Below, piece by piece: positions 44,067 to 52,058 of a stretch of DNA of 64,000 nt. Positions within the stretch are counted from its first letter, which is position 1. Every line of letters begins with the position of its first letter. Under the pieces are notes generated by a model. That model saw only the letters and a program-made list of their open reading frames with translations. It was not told the origin of the DNA and made no database searches. The DNA comes from Blautia sp. An249. GTDB lineage: Bacteria > Bacillota > Clostridia > Lachnospirales > Lachnospiraceae. The position numbers and the translations under genes are program-made. The stretch covers positions 19,809-83,808 of the forward strand of contig NZ_NFJL01000016.1 of the NCBI RefSeq assembly GCF_002159835.1, given 5' to 3'.

Positions 44067-44270
44067 TTATCGTCCTTCTTTACTTCTATAAAAATGATCC
44101 CTGACCACTTCCTGCAACCCTTTCTTTATATCGTTTTCTCCTTCAATAATCGTGACGACAAGATACCCCTGCTTTTTCAGACGTTCTTTTTTTCTGTCAA
44201 TTTCTTTTGGATCAGTGTCGGTCTTTTGCAGCAGATAGCATACTTCTTTTTTTCTGTCTATTGCAATCAC
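44067..44270 (-). CDS. Small recombinase-linked protein, function unknown
   Basis: A 67-residue charged protein (IDRKKEVCYLLQKTDTDPKE in the first part; GYLVVTIIEGENDIKKGLQE in the middle). Its stop is one base from the recombinase ATG, so the two are coupled. Its position suggests a directionality or accessory factor for the recombinase, but this is inference. Confidence 0.6.
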   Translation of the reverse strand: MIAIDRKKEVCYLLQKTDTDPKEIDRKKERLKKQGYLVVTIIEGENDIKKGLQEVVRDHFYRSKEGR

Positions 44271-44434
44271 CTCAGCATGTGGTTATTATATCTTATGCGA
44301 GTTACAGCTTATCTTATTGATAAACAAAAAACCCCGGGCAATATCCTGTTTCGTCATGCCAATAATAAAGTGAGCGTAAATGCGTTTTGCCTGTTTGTCC
44401 GGTAAGCCGGCAATAGCGAGAGTAAGATAGGCAT
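44271..44434 (-). other. Gap upstream of the recombinase genes
   Basis: About 160 bp between the exporter terminator and the small ORF, A+T-rich near 44281-44330. It probably holds the recombinase promoter. I see no further gene. Confidence 0.4.
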
Positions 44435-44472
44435 TAAAAAACTGACCCTCCAAGGAAACGGAAGGCCAGTCT
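44435..44472 (-). terminator. Terminator after the FtsX-type permease gene
   Basis: ACTGGCCTTCC and GGAGGGTCAGT (two wobbles) pair on the minus strand, followed by TTTTTT. Confidence 0.6.
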
Positions 44473-44495
44473 TTTACGCTTGTTGTTTAACGAAA

Positions 44496-46826
44496 TTATT
44501 GCTGGAGCTTAATTGTGTCTACGATTGCCATTCTGCTGATCTGCCGGATGGGGCGTCTAATCGCAATCGCCGCAGACGCAGGGCAGAGGAACACAATCAA
44601 TAGAAGGGAACCCACAGGGATTTGCCATGCAGTTCCCCATTTATCTGCAATCAAAAATTGGAACATCAGCTTGTTCAGCGGCAGCCCCAGGACACATCCA
44701 ACAACACAGCCAAGTATTGCATAGGTAAAGGCTTCCGCCGCAATCATCTTATAAAGCTGATTTGCACCCATTCCAATAGAACGCATAATGCCGTATTGCC
44801 TTGTTCTGGACGCTACGCTGGCGTTCATGCTGTTAAAAATATTAAACACGGTGATAAGTGCAATAATGATGAGGAAACCATAAATAAACACAGCGCCTGT
44901 ATAGTAGGAGCTTTGAGACTCGGAATTGGTAATTCTCTTGTCTGAAACAGTGCTGTCGGATGGGAGCATGCTCCGTATTGTGGAAACAGTATCATCCCCA
45001 CCGGCAGAAGAAAATTGAACATCAATCGTTGTATAGCCCCAATCGCCAACCAAAGCGGCAAATGTCTGCTCCGAGCAAATCATATATCCGCTGCTTCCTG
45101 CACCACCCGCCGCACTGGCCGTAGCTGTTTCCAGTATTCCGGCAATCGTTACCTGCTTATCGCCGGAAGTTGTATGAAGGACTACGGTATCTCCAACATT
45201 CCAGTTTACACCATCCTGATAAGTAACCAGAACACGATCTGTATTTTCCATAACAGGCGTGATACTGCCTTGATTCAATTCTTCTTTCGCCCATCCGAAT
45301 TGGTTATCATCGTAGGAAATGAGTGTGACGGTTCCTTCCCCCACATCAGAGAAAACAGAAAGGCCAGTCATTTCCATACGGCCAAAAACTTTGTCAATAC
45401 CTTCCGTTTCTCTGATCTGTTCCGGCAACGATTTGTCCAGAGATGTATTTCCCATTGTGATCGATACATCCGCGGCCGATGGAGAGAGCGCCGGCATCCC
45501 CTGATCGAGAAAGACTACCATTACCTGAAACGCAAGGAACATCATAATACTGATAGCAAACGAACAGGTCATAAGGAATACATTCTTGCCGGATAGCGCA
45601 TGAAAAATTCCCATACTGGTTTCAATGTGGAACAGCTTTGTATTTGCGGCCCTCTTGTTCTGCGTAAGCTGTGTGCTGCCGCTGATTGCAGTTACCGGCG
45701 ATACTTTTGAAGCCTTCTTTGCCGGGGACAGGGATGCCAGTAGTACAATCAGAAAACCAATCACTACACCAGCAATCAGACCGCTTACACTGAACTGAAA
45801 AAGCGGTATTTCTGAAAAGCGTTCCCCGCTGATGGATTTCAGTAAGAGGCAGGCACACCATGTAATAATCTGTCCGGCAACCAGCCCAACCGGTACGCCT
45901 TTCATACTTTGGCGCAGCCCTTGAAGAATGACGAAGTGCTTTACCTGTGCTTTGGATGCACCCAGACACCGTAAAAGGCCATAGAACTGAACCCGTTCCA
46001 GAACATTTGTGTTAAAGCTGGCGGCAATCATTACTGCACCGGCAATCAGCACCAAAAGGACAAGAAAGCCTGCAACGATGTATAGGGACTGCATTGTACT
46101 ATTCTCGCTTTTCCCCATCAAGCCAAGGAGAGCCGTGTTTTCGCTTACCTGACTGTCTGAAAGTCCATATTGCGTTTTTATCTCCTTTATGGCTGCCTGA
46201 ATGTTTACACCATCTTTGAACTGAATGCGGAAAGTAGTTCCATCTTTGGCATTTTCGTCTGCAATCTGGCGAAAACCATCCTCGGTCAATACCATGCCAT
46301 ATACATCCGCTTTCAGCAAACTTCCCATATCGGTAAGGACGCCGGTAATGCGGTATTCCCGGCTGGAACCGTCCGGCACTGTAACGGCTACGGTGTCGCC
46401 AATCGCAAGCCCCAACTGTTCCATAGCCGATTTATTCAATAATGCTTCATCAGGCTGGGTGGGGTATGAGCCGTTTTCCATATCCATTTCTGTCAAAGTG
46501 GAAAAGGTGTCCTCATTCGCACCTGCGTAGCTGACGGTTTTGGAGCCGATAGCTCCCGTACTTCCCTGATAGGTCCATCCGCAGAGGGCAACATCTATCC
46601 GCGCTTTTACAAGCTCCGCCGTCTGTTCATCAATGTCGGTCAAACTGATATGGTATTCCCCGTTCGTCTTGATAAAATAATTTTTCTGTGCGCGCAGCGC
46701 CATGTCTGCCATGCTGAAAATAGCAGTTACCAGCAACACCGAGAGGACAATGCAAAGAACCGAAATTCGATTGTTCTTGCGGTGTACCTTTTCATATTGC
46801 GGCACTAATCCAAGATAACTTTTCAA
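44496..46826 (-). CDS. FtsX-type ABC transporter permease
   Basis: A 776-residue protein. An N-terminal membrane segment (ISVLCIVLSVLLVTAIFSM) and a large extracellular domain precede a first FtsX block (about 245-375) and a second FtsX block at the C-terminus (VFIYGFLIIIALITVFNIFN, then SIGMGANQLYKMIAAEAFTY). This is the layout of permeases that export or sense peptides or lipids next to two-component systems. It overlaps the ATPase gene by 4 bp. The substrate is unknown; antimicrobial-peptide resistance is a reasonable guess. Confidence 0.88.
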   Translation of the reverse strand: MKSYLGLVPQYEKVHRKNNRISVLCIVLSVLLVTAIFSMADMALRAQKNYFIKTNGEYHISLTDIDEQTAELVKARIDVALCGWTYQGSTGAIGSKTVSYAGANEDTFSTLTEMDMENGSYPTQPDEALLNKSAMEQLGLAIGDTVAVTVPDGSSREYRITGVLTDMGSLLKADVYGMVLTEDGFRQIADENAKDGTTFRIQFKDGVNIQAAIKEIKTQYGLSDSQVSENTALLGLMGKSENSTMQSLYIVAGFLVLLVLIAGAVMIAASFNTNVLERVQFYGLLRCLGASKAQVKHFVILQGLRQSMKGVPVGLVAGQIITWCACLLLKSISGERFSEIPLFQFSVSGLIAGVVIGFLIVLLASLSPAKKASKVSPVTAISGSTQLTQNKRAANTKLFHIETSMGIFHALSGKNVFLMTCSFAISIMMFLAFQVMVVFLDQGMPALSPSAADVSITMGNTSLDKSLPEQIRETEGIDKVFGRMEMTGLSVFSDVGEGTVTLISYDDNQFGWAKEELNQGSITPVMENTDRVLVTYQDGVNWNVGDTVVLHTTSGDKQVTIAGILETATASAAGGAGSSGYMICSEQTFAALVGDWGYTTIDVQFSSAGGDDTVSTIRSMLPSDSTVSDKRITNSESQSSYYTGAVFIYGFLIIIALITVFNIFNSMNASVASRTRQYGIMRSIGMGANQLYKMIAAEAFTYAILGCVVGCVLGLPLNKLMFQFLIADKWGTAWQIPVGSLLLIVFLCPASAAIAIRRPIRQISRMAIVDTIKLQQ

Positions 46827-47512
46827 CGCGACGACACCCCCAAATCCTTCAGCACACCATCACTCATACGGAACACACGGTCTGCTGCGCCGGCGTGGTT
46901 TTTGTTGTGGGTAATCATCAAAATGGTCTGTTGATACCTGTCGGACATGGTTTGCAGTAAAGCCAAAACTTCCTGACTGTTTTTACTGTCCAGATTTCCG
47001 GTCGGTTCATCTGCCATAATCAGGGCAGGGCGTGTGACTAATGCCCGGCCAATCGCCACACGCTGCTGCTGGCCGCCGGAAAGCTGGCTGGGAAGATGTT
47101 TCCGGCGTTCACTCAACCCAAGTACCTGCAATAACTCATTGACGAACTTTTGATTTGGCTTTTTATAGTCAAGCAGCAACGGAAATGTAATGTTCTGCTC
47201 CACATTCAGCTCCGGTATCAGATTAAATGACTGGAAAATAAATCCGATATGCTGCCGCCGGAACACAGTTAATTTCTTCTCCGGCATCGAAAAAATATCC
47301 TGTCCATCAATCCACACCTTGCCGGAAGTGGCGCTGTCCAGAGCGCCGATCACATTCAGCAGGGTACTTTTGCCGGAACCCGATTCACCAATGATGGCGA
47401 TAAACTCGCCTTTGCGGACAGAAAATGATACATGATTCAAAGCGTGAACTTCTGTTTCGCCTGTGCCATAGGTTTTGCACAGGTCCTGTACTTCAAGAAT
47501 ATTCATATTCAA
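46823..47512 (-). CDS. ABC transporter ATPase (MacB/LolD/BceA type)
   Basis: A 229-residue ATPase: Walker [19 protein letters not shown]-loop [18 protein letters not shown], signature [17 protein letters not shown] and Walker [20 protein letters not shown]. It powers the FtsX-type permease encoded next to it. It follows the kinase gene by 56 bp. Confidence 0.93.
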   Translation of the reverse strand: MNMNILEVQDLCKTYGTGETEVHALNHVSFSVRKGEFIAIIGESGSGKSTLLNVIGALDSATSGKVWIDGQDIFSMPEKKLTVFRRQHIGFIFQSFNLIPELNVEQNITFPLLLDYKKPNQKFVNELLQVLGLSERRKHLPSQLSGGQQQRVAIGRALVTRPALIMADEPTGNLDSKNSQEVLALLQTMSDRYQQTILMITHNKNHAGAADRVFRMSDGVLKDLGVSSR

Positions 47513-47568
47513 AACCTCCTTACAGACACATCATACACCCCATGACTTACTTCCAAGTGACATCTATC

Positions 47569-48804
47569 TTACTCATCTGTAAGGTTGAAAAAATTCAATG
47601 TAAACGTGGTTCCTGCGCCTAAACTGCTGGTTACGGAAATGGTTCCGCTGTGAGCTTCTACAATAGATTTAGCCAGCGGCAGCCCTAAGCCAATGCCATG
47701 AACATCCGATGAAAAACGACTGCGGTAAAACCGTTTGAAAATGTTATACAGATCTTCCGGGTGTATTCCTTTTCCATCATCAGAAATTTCAATCTGTGTC
47801 ATTAAAGGGGACTGGCTCCATTTTACTCTGATATGGCCGCTGTTCTCTGTATGCTCCAAAGCGTTTTTTACAATATTGCCGATGGCTTCCGATACCCACA
47901 GAGCGTCGCATGATAAAACAACATCTTCTTTACCGAAAAGCGTAATTGTTTTATGCTCCCGTTCCGCCCAAGTTTCAAAGCGTTCCAAAACATCCTGCAT
48001 AAGAACAGAAAGATTTTCCGGGGTCTTTTCCATCTGGATAATTCCTGCGTCCAGCCGCGCCAATTTCAACAGGGTGTAAATCACATCTTCCATCCGCCTA
48101 ATCTCTCTTTGCGATTTTTCAGTGAAGCCGCTCACTGTTTCAGCATCATCTTTATGGTTCGCTATAATCTCATGGTACATTTTCAGGGCAGACAGCGGCG
48201 TTTTCATCTGATGTGATACATCTGAAATAATGTCCTGCAAAAATTCTTTGGTCTGCCGTTGGTTCTCGGCATGAGCAGAGAGGATGGCCGCCATTTCATT
48301 GATGGCATGAAACAGGCTGTACCAGTCACCGGCCTGTGAACATTCGATACGGGACGTGGTATTGCCATCCAGAAATTGGCGGATGGTATTTTCGGCATTA
48401 CTGAAAGTCCTGTGTTGGCGGCGAAGATAAAGAAACAGCGATAAGTAGATTGCCCCAAACAGGAAAACCAACAGCAGAAATATAGAAAGCATTGTTTGAT
48501 TTCGGTATGTCTGGACAGCAGGCAGAAAGCACATGGAAGCCGTTTCATCATATCCGACAGAAGCCAAAGCCTCCCTGCCGCGTTCTATGTCATTCTCGTT
48601 CGGCTGTGCAGTGAAAGCGGAGATTGACAGCTCATTTTCATTGTTCATTAAATGGCCTGCAACGCCATAATCATGGAACAATAATTCCTGCTGAAAATTT
48701 TTTGCCAGAAGTGTGGCAATCCCTCCGGCCAGAAGAAAGGAAATGAGGCAGATAGCAGTAATGGCGATTAACAATATTTTTGTTTCTTTCCCTAATTTGC
48801 CCAT
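47569..48804 (-). CDS. Sensor histidine kinase
   Basis: A 411-residue kinase from the ATG at 48804 (GAGGAAAGAGCT upstream). It has two membrane segments (about 8-30 and 105-127) with a ~75-residue external loop between them, a HAMP-like linker, the H-box DIISDVSHQMKTPLSALKMY, and the ATPase motifs IVKNALEHTENSG (N), DDGKGI (G1) and GIGLGLPLAKSIVEAH (G2). It pairs with the response regulator encoded just upstream and probably controls the exporter. Confidence 0.92.
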   Translation of the reverse strand: MGKLGKETKILLIAITAICLISFLLAGGIATLLAKNFQQELLFHDYGVAGHLMNNENELSISAFTAQPNENDIERGREALASVGYDETASMCFLPAVQTYRNQTMLSIFLLLVFLFGAIYLSLFLYLRRQHRTFSNAENTIRQFLDGNTTSRIECSQAGDWYSLFHAINEMAAILSAHAENQRQTKEFLQDIISDVSHQMKTPLSALKMYHEIIANHKDDAETVSGFTEKSQREIRRMEDVIYTLLKLARLDAGIIQMEKTPENLSVLMQDVLERFETWAEREHKTITLFGKEDVVLSCDALWVSEAIGNIVKNALEHTENSGHIRVKWSQSPLMTQIEISDDGKGIHPEDLYNIFKRFYRSRFSSDVHGIGLGLPLAKSIVEAHSGTISVTSSLGAGTTFTLNFFNLTDE

Positions 48805-48814
48805 AGCTCTTTCC

Positions 48815-49498
48815 TCACTCAACAACCCACTTATATCCAACTCCCCGTTCGGTCAGCAGATATTTGGGCGCATTTGGCGTATCTTCAATTTTGTTTCGTA
48901 ACCGCCGGATATAAACGGATAAAGTATTATCATCTACAAAATTCCCATTGCCATCCCACATCCGGTCTAAAATCATTTCCCGTGGCATGAGATGATTAGG
49001 ATTTTGCATGAACAGACACAGAAGTTTGTATTCTACCAGAGGCAGGTCAATCGGCTTGCCGTTTTTCCAGACAAGCCTTTCGATGGTATCTACACGAATA
49101 CCATTTGCCTCCAAGATTGCCTCTGCTTTAGAAAATTTCAGAGAGCGCCGAAGAAGTGCTTTTATTCTGGAAAGCAGCTCATTGAGCTTGAAAGGCTTTG
49201 TGATGTAATCATCCCCGCCCATATCAAGACCCCTAACAATGCTGATTTCCTGATCGGACGCAGTTAAAAATATAATCGGGATGGTTGAACCGCTCCGTAC
49301 CTCTTTGCAGACATCAAATCCTGTGCCATCTGGCAGAGTGACATCCAATAGCAGTAAATCGTAATGATTTCTCCGAAACAGGGACAATGCCTCTTTGACG
49401 GTTCTCGCATTGTCTACGGCATATCCGCTGCTTTCCAAAGTATATTGCAAGCCATCAATCAGGCTTAAATCATCTTCTACATACAGAATTTTTTGCAT
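48815..49498 (-). CDS. OmpR-family response regulator
   Basis: A 227-residue protein. The receiver domain has the acidic pair in YVEDDLSLI, the phospho-Asp in LLLLDVTLPDGTGF and the Lys in DDYITKPF. The C-terminal winged helix includes YIRRLRNKIEDTPNAPKYLL. It is the first gene of the element's cargo operon, with GGAGG upstream, and lies 10 bp before the kinase. Confidence 0.94.
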   Translation of the reverse strand: MQKILYVEDDLSLIDGLQYTLESSGYAVDNARTVKEALSLFRRNHYDLLLLDVTLPDGTGFDVCKEVRSGSTIPIIFLTASDQEISIVRGLDMGGDDYITKPFKLNELLSRIKALLRRSLKFSKAEAILEANGIRVDTIERLVWKNGKPIDLPLVEYKLLCLFMQNPNHLMPREMILDRMWDGNGNFVDDNTLSVYIRRLRNKIEDTPNAPKYLLTERGVGYKWVVE

Positions 49499-49537
49499 AC
49501 CTTATCTATCCTCCAAAGTTATATAACACCGTCTCTT

Positions 49538-49566
49538 ATTATAATTCCGCTGACAAATTAGCACAA
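49538..49566 (-). promoter_or_regulatory. Promoter of the regulator-kinase-exporter operon
   Basis: TTGTGC (49561-49566) and TATAAT (49538-49543) with a 17-bp spacer on the minus strand. It lies inside the last codons of the tail that follows the right attachment repeat. Confidence 0.6.
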
Positions 49567-50153
49567 GTTAAAGCATTCTTGAAAACCTTTATATTTGCGG
49601 CTTTTCGGCTTGTCCACTCATAAATTTCCTTTATGTGCTCCCATGTTACATCGTTGTTAGGCATACCGCCTTTTCGGCCTCCCAGCACGGTCTTCCCCCG
49701 CAGATCCTCCCAGGTAAATCCCGGCATTTCCTGTCTGGCCACCAGGAAATTCCCTGCTCTCTGGGTCAGTTGGGCGAAATTGACAACCGCGTCTGACGCT
49801 CCTTCCTGGTAGGCATAAACAGAAGCCTCCGCTCCCATGAAACCAATATCTGCCTCCCCGGACAAAACGGCCGTCATAACTTTATCCGCTCCAAATCCGG
49901 TAACAATTTCCAGATCAATTCCCTCGTCCCGGAAATACCCCAATTCTGCAGCCACGTACTGGGGCGCATAAAAAATAGAATGAGCTACTTCATTTAACGT
50001 AACCTTTGTCAGTTCTTCTTCCTTTTCCGGCGCCGCCGACACATCCATATGTGCGGTTTCCTCCTCCGGAGTTTCCTTTTGTGTCTCACATCCCGCCAGT
50101 AACGTCAGAGACAGTACGCTGCATACTGCAGCCGCAAGCCATTTCTTTTTCAT
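49539..50153 (-). pseudogene. N-terminal part of the split substrate-binding lipoprotein, with a recombinase tail
   Basis: A 204-residue frame. It starts with a lipoprotein signal peptide (lipobox LLAGC, MKKKWLAAAVCSVLSLTLLA before it), then the NMT1-like binding domain (HSIFYAPQYVAAELGYFRDE, ADIGFMGAEASVYAY) up to VLGGRKGGMP. After the repeat at 49660-49671 it continues as about 40 residues of element-encoded sequence (NNDVTWEHIKEIYEWTSRKA...) to a stop at 49539. The exported fragment lacks half the ligand-binding fold and is probably inactive. No permease or ATPase for it is adjacent. Confidence 0.85.
49660..49671. repeat. Attachment-site repeat, right copy
   Basis: GGCATACCGCCT, identical to 42186-42197. 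It encodes G-G-M-P in the lipoprotein N-terminal fragment, in the same frame as the left copy. Confidence 0.85.
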
Positions 50154-50239
50154 AAAACTCCTCCTTTTCCTGTAGTACTATATGAAAAAAACCAAAAAAG
50201 GTGAGCCTTTGAAAGCTTTTCCCCAGGGACGGATTCCCA

Positions 50240-50268
50240 TTGTCTTTTTCGGCGATTCGTATTATACT
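50240..50268 (+). promoter_or_regulatory. Ferritin promoter
   Basis: TTGTCT (50240-50245) and TATACT (50263-50268) with a 17-bp spacer, about 70 bp before the ferritin ATG. Confidence 0.65.
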
Positions 50269-50336
50269 GTTGATGAATCATAATCGGTTCTAAGATAAAA
50301 TAAATACATCAGACTTTCTGGAAAGGAGAATTACAT

Positions 50337-50849
50337 ATGTTAAACGAAAAAGTGACGAAATTACTCAACAACCAGGTGAACAAAGAATTTTATTCTGCTT
50401 ATCTGTACTTATATTTTTCTAACTATTATGTGGAACAGGGCCTCAATGGTTTTGCCAACTGGTATCAGATCCAGGCCCAGGAAGAACGGGATCACGCCAT
50501 GTTAATGATGCAGTATCTGCAGAACAACGATGAAACCGTTACCTTCGAGGCCATTGACAAACCCAGTGTGGAATTAACCGGGAACCTTTCTCCTTTAAAG
50601 GAAGGGTTAAAGCACGAACAGTACGTAACCAGTTTAATTCATACCATCTATGCCCAGGCCTATGAAGTGAAGGATTTCCGTACGATGCAGTTTTTGGACT
50701 GGTTTGTAAAGGAACAGGGCGAAGAAGAAACCAACGCCTCCGATTTAGTGAAAAAAATGGAATTGTTCGGTTCCGATCCCAAGAGTCTCTACATGCTGGA
50801 TCAGGAAATGGGGGCCAGAGTTTACAGCGCACCTTCTCTTACTTTATAA
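50337..50849 (+). CDS. ftnA: Ferritin
   Basis: A 170-residue ferritin. The ferroxidase residues are visible in NKEFYSAYLYLYFSNYYVEQ (Glu), QAQEERDHAMLMMQYL (Glu, His) and FVKEQGEEETNASDLV (Glu, Gln). It stores iron as ferric mineral in a 24-subunit shell. GGAGAA precedes the ATG, and a strong terminator follows. Confidence 0.96.
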   Translation: MLNEKVTKLLNNQVNKEFYSAYLYLYFSNYYVEQGLNGFANWYQIQAQEERDHAMLMMQYLQNNDETVTFEAIDKPSVELTGNLSPLKEGLKHEQYVTSLIHTIYAQAYEVKDFRTMQFLDWFVKEQGEEETNASDLVKKMELFGSDPKSLYMLDQEMGARVYSAPSLTL

Positions 50850-50864
50850 AAAGGACACACAAAA

Positions 50865-50893
50865 GATCAGGGGAACTTCCCCTGATTTTTTTG
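50865..50893 (+). terminator. Terminator after ferritin
   Basis: ATCAGGGGAA and TTCCCCTGAT form the stem, followed by a run of T. Confidence 0.9.
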
Positions 50894-51021
50894 TGAAACG
50901 AGAATATTTTCTGTCGTCCGGAAAGATTTTTTGTCAAATCAATGAAGAATATCAGATATTCTGAAAGAAAGTCTTCCTTGACAAACAAAGAGAGAATGTT
51001 ATAATTATTATATCCTTTCAA

Positions 51022-51092
51022 GCAGATATAGTTCATCGGTAGAATGCTAGCTTCCCAAGCTGGAGAGGCGGGTCCGACTCCCGTTATCTGCT
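51022..51092 (+). tRNA. tRNA-Gly (anticodon CCC)
   Basis: The cloverleaf folds by eye: acceptor GCAGATA / TATCTGC, D stem GTTC / GAAT, anticodon stem CTAGC / GCTGG around TTCCCAA (anticodon CCC), T stem GCGGG / CCCGT. No CCA is encoded. The T loop reads TCCGACT, so position 55 is C and not the usual T. Confidence 0.93.
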
Positions 51093-51168
51093 CTTGATTT
51101 ATATTTCTCTCTATTAAAATGGCCTGCCTGTCATACCTTATGACGGGCGGGCCATTTCCTTTCTCCCT

Positions 51169-51810
51169 TTATAATTTGGAGTATCCATAGCTGTTGACAA
51201 TGGCGTCGATCTTCTCTCCCCGTTTGCACAGCGGACATTCACTGTTCTTATAGGTTCCGTAATTGGGGACGTCTCTCTGGGTAAACACCGAACGTATTTC
51301 CATCCCGGCAACCTTATTTACAGCGCTGAATACGGCTGCAACCCCCTGAATAATTCCTCCGTAGTACAATACGCTTTCAATGGCTCTGCTTAAGGTTTCA
51401 CCTGTTGTAATTGAGCCGTTTAAAAGCAGCACATTTTTCCCTTTAATCATGGGCTGCATATTGTCCCGGAAAATCATCTGCCCAATGCTGTTAAATTCCG
51501 GTTCAATAACATAGATCGTCTGATGGGCATTCATGTTAAGAACTCCTACCTTCGTCAGTTCTTCCGCCAGATATGCACCCACCACCTGCAGACCGTCCAT
51601 ACATACAATGGTATCCACCGGAGTACTTGTCTCGTAATTTCTGGACAAAGCCCTGGCAATTCTGGAAGCTTCTGAGGCCCGTGCCTTCATCGTCGTCATA
51701 TCAATATAATGGGTGATATGGGACTGAGGTGTGGCAAAATGGCCGGGAATAACCTTCAGTACGATTTTGTCATCGCATTCTGCATAAACTTTAAACATCC
51801 TTTTCTCCAT
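51169..51810 (-). CDS. Phosphoribosyltransferase-fold protein (PyrE-like)
   Basis: A 213-residue protein. VDTIVCMDGLQVVGAYLAEE and GKNVLLLNGSITTGETLSRA resemble the fold of orotate-type phosphoribosyltransferases, the second being the PRPP-loop region, although the usual acidic pair is changed to N-G. A CPLC pair near the C-terminus (SECPLCKRGEKID) may bind metal. The change at the PRPP loop makes catalysis uncertain; it might be regulatory. AAGGGGG precedes the ATG. Confidence 0.7.
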   Translation of the reverse strand: MEKRMFKVYAECDDKIVLKVIPGHFATPQSHITHYIDMTTMKARASEASRIARALSRNYETSTPVDTIVCMDGLQVVGAYLAEELTKVGVLNMNAHQTIYVIEPEFNSIGQMIFRDNMQPMIKGKNVLLLNGSITTGETLSRAIESVLYYGGIIQGVAAVFSAVNKVAGMEIRSVFTQRDVPNYGTYKNSECPLCKRGEKIDAIVNSYGYSKL

Positions 51811-52058
51811 TTGAAAACCCCCTTTTCATGAAGTAAATTCAGAATTTAATTTCTATTGCGAAAATTCCTCCTATTCATTATATCCTATTTCCCGTTCTAT
51901 CGTAAAGAGCATTTCCCTTTTCCTGGAAAGTCTTTCGTCATTCTGTCAACATTTTTTCCAAATCTTTGTTGGATTCTGCTCTGTTTCTTTCCCTTTTTGT
52001 CCGATATACTATGTTCAGATTAAAGAAAACGTGAATAAAATTTTTTGGAGGAATTATC
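51811..52058. other. Divergent intergenic region upstream of the MsmK-like gene
   Basis: A TATACT -10 at 52005-52010 points toward the ATPase gene, with no clear -35. The rest is A+T-rich and holds no gene. Confidence 0.45.

Larger units (their letters stand above)
42198..49671 (-). mobile_element. 7.47-kb serine-recombinase integrative element inside a lipoprotein gene
   Basis: The element runs between two copies of GGCATACCGCCT (42186-42197 and 49660-49671). Cargo, all on the minus strand: response regulator, histidine kinase, ABC ATPase, FtsX-type permease, a 67-residue ORF and the recombinase. No relaxase or transfer genes are present, so it moves by site-specific recombination and would need other help to change host. 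Outside the repeats the two halves of the disrupted gene join in frame. Confidence 0.88.
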
